From Phoronis australis (taxonomy: Eukaryota > Phoronida > Phoronidae): a DNA stretch of 57,223 nt. The notes below the pieces were generated by a model, which did not search any database, was not told the origin of the DNA, and saw only the letters and a list, made by a program, of their open reading frames with translations. This document shows positions 57,072 to 57,223 of the stretch, piece by piece. Position numbers and translations under genes: made by a program. The first letter of the stretch is position 1. Each line of letters begins with the position of its first letter. The stretch spans positions 187,921 to 245,143 of the forward strand of contig NMRA01000374.1 in assembly GCA_002633005.1 (NCBI GenBank), written 5' to 3'.

Positions 57072-57223
57072 GTAAGTTTTTAGCAATCAGTTTCTATCAA
57101 CATCGTTCGGTGATGTTATCCCCACCAGTTACCCCACTGAATAACAGTTTTATTGAGTGGAACTAAGTGTTTCTTTTTGGAAACTCACCCGATGCCGGAT
57201 AGGCTAGCAGCACATATTCATAT

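Overview
This looks like an AT-rich nuclear genome segment from an invertebrate animal. The evidence is coding sequence broken into exons with recognisable splice sites, F5/8 type C (discoidin) exons, microsatellites, and a dense layering of decayed eukaryotic transposons (LINEs, Ty3/Gypsy, Penelope-like, piggyBac, hAT, MITEs). There are no operons, bacterial-type genes, CRISPR arrays or rRNA genes, and I found no convincing tRNA. Which phylum it comes from cannot be settled by reading; the mix of families would suit a cnidarian, a cephalochordate or a similar animal. No complete intact gene is visible.

Layout: 0.6-5.1 kb is a 5'-truncated LINE inserted in a broken Gypsy element that also carries a 400-bp MITE, followed by another LINE fragment. 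The same LINE-in-Gypsy composite reappears in inverted orientation at 39.6-45.3 kb. There it carries two piggyBac-type insertions, and the other copies supply the empty target sites. Between 6.6 and 19.6 kb lies copy 1 of a 2.9-kb segmental duplication, stretched by three insertions of 4.1, 0.6 and 5.65 kb. The compact copy 2 is at 53.9-56.8 kb. Each copy has an antisense F5/8C exon: intact in copy 2, killed by two stop codons in copy 1. At 20.7-21.2 kb is a degenerate tandem repeat. At 21.6-23.6 kb a Penelope-like element sits inside a LINE whose 3' end runs into a CTG microsatellite. At 24.9-25.5 kb is a hAT (ZNF862/KIAA1586-like) relic. At 28.2-29.3 kb is a 0.53-kb tandem duplication next to a small exon.

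The most unusual content is a pair of decayed, spliced, minus-strand loci at about 33.4-38.0 kb and 50.6-53.4 kb. Both belong to one poorly characterised family. It combines an upstream Cys/His-containing region, a core I suspect is RNase H-like, a C2H2 finger, and a C-terminal segment (RFSEKVK-type in one locus, KGWVWKSSKP-type in the other). A second unknown is a degenerate spliced gene at 16.0-18.6 kb, inside the 5.65-kb insertion that is flanked by TTAA on both sides. These are the best candidates for an undescribed mobile system.

I see no functional pathway linking the genes. The window is mainly a record of repeated insertion, duplication and decay around fragments of F5/8C-domain genes. 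All splice sites and family calls come from reading only; no database was searched.
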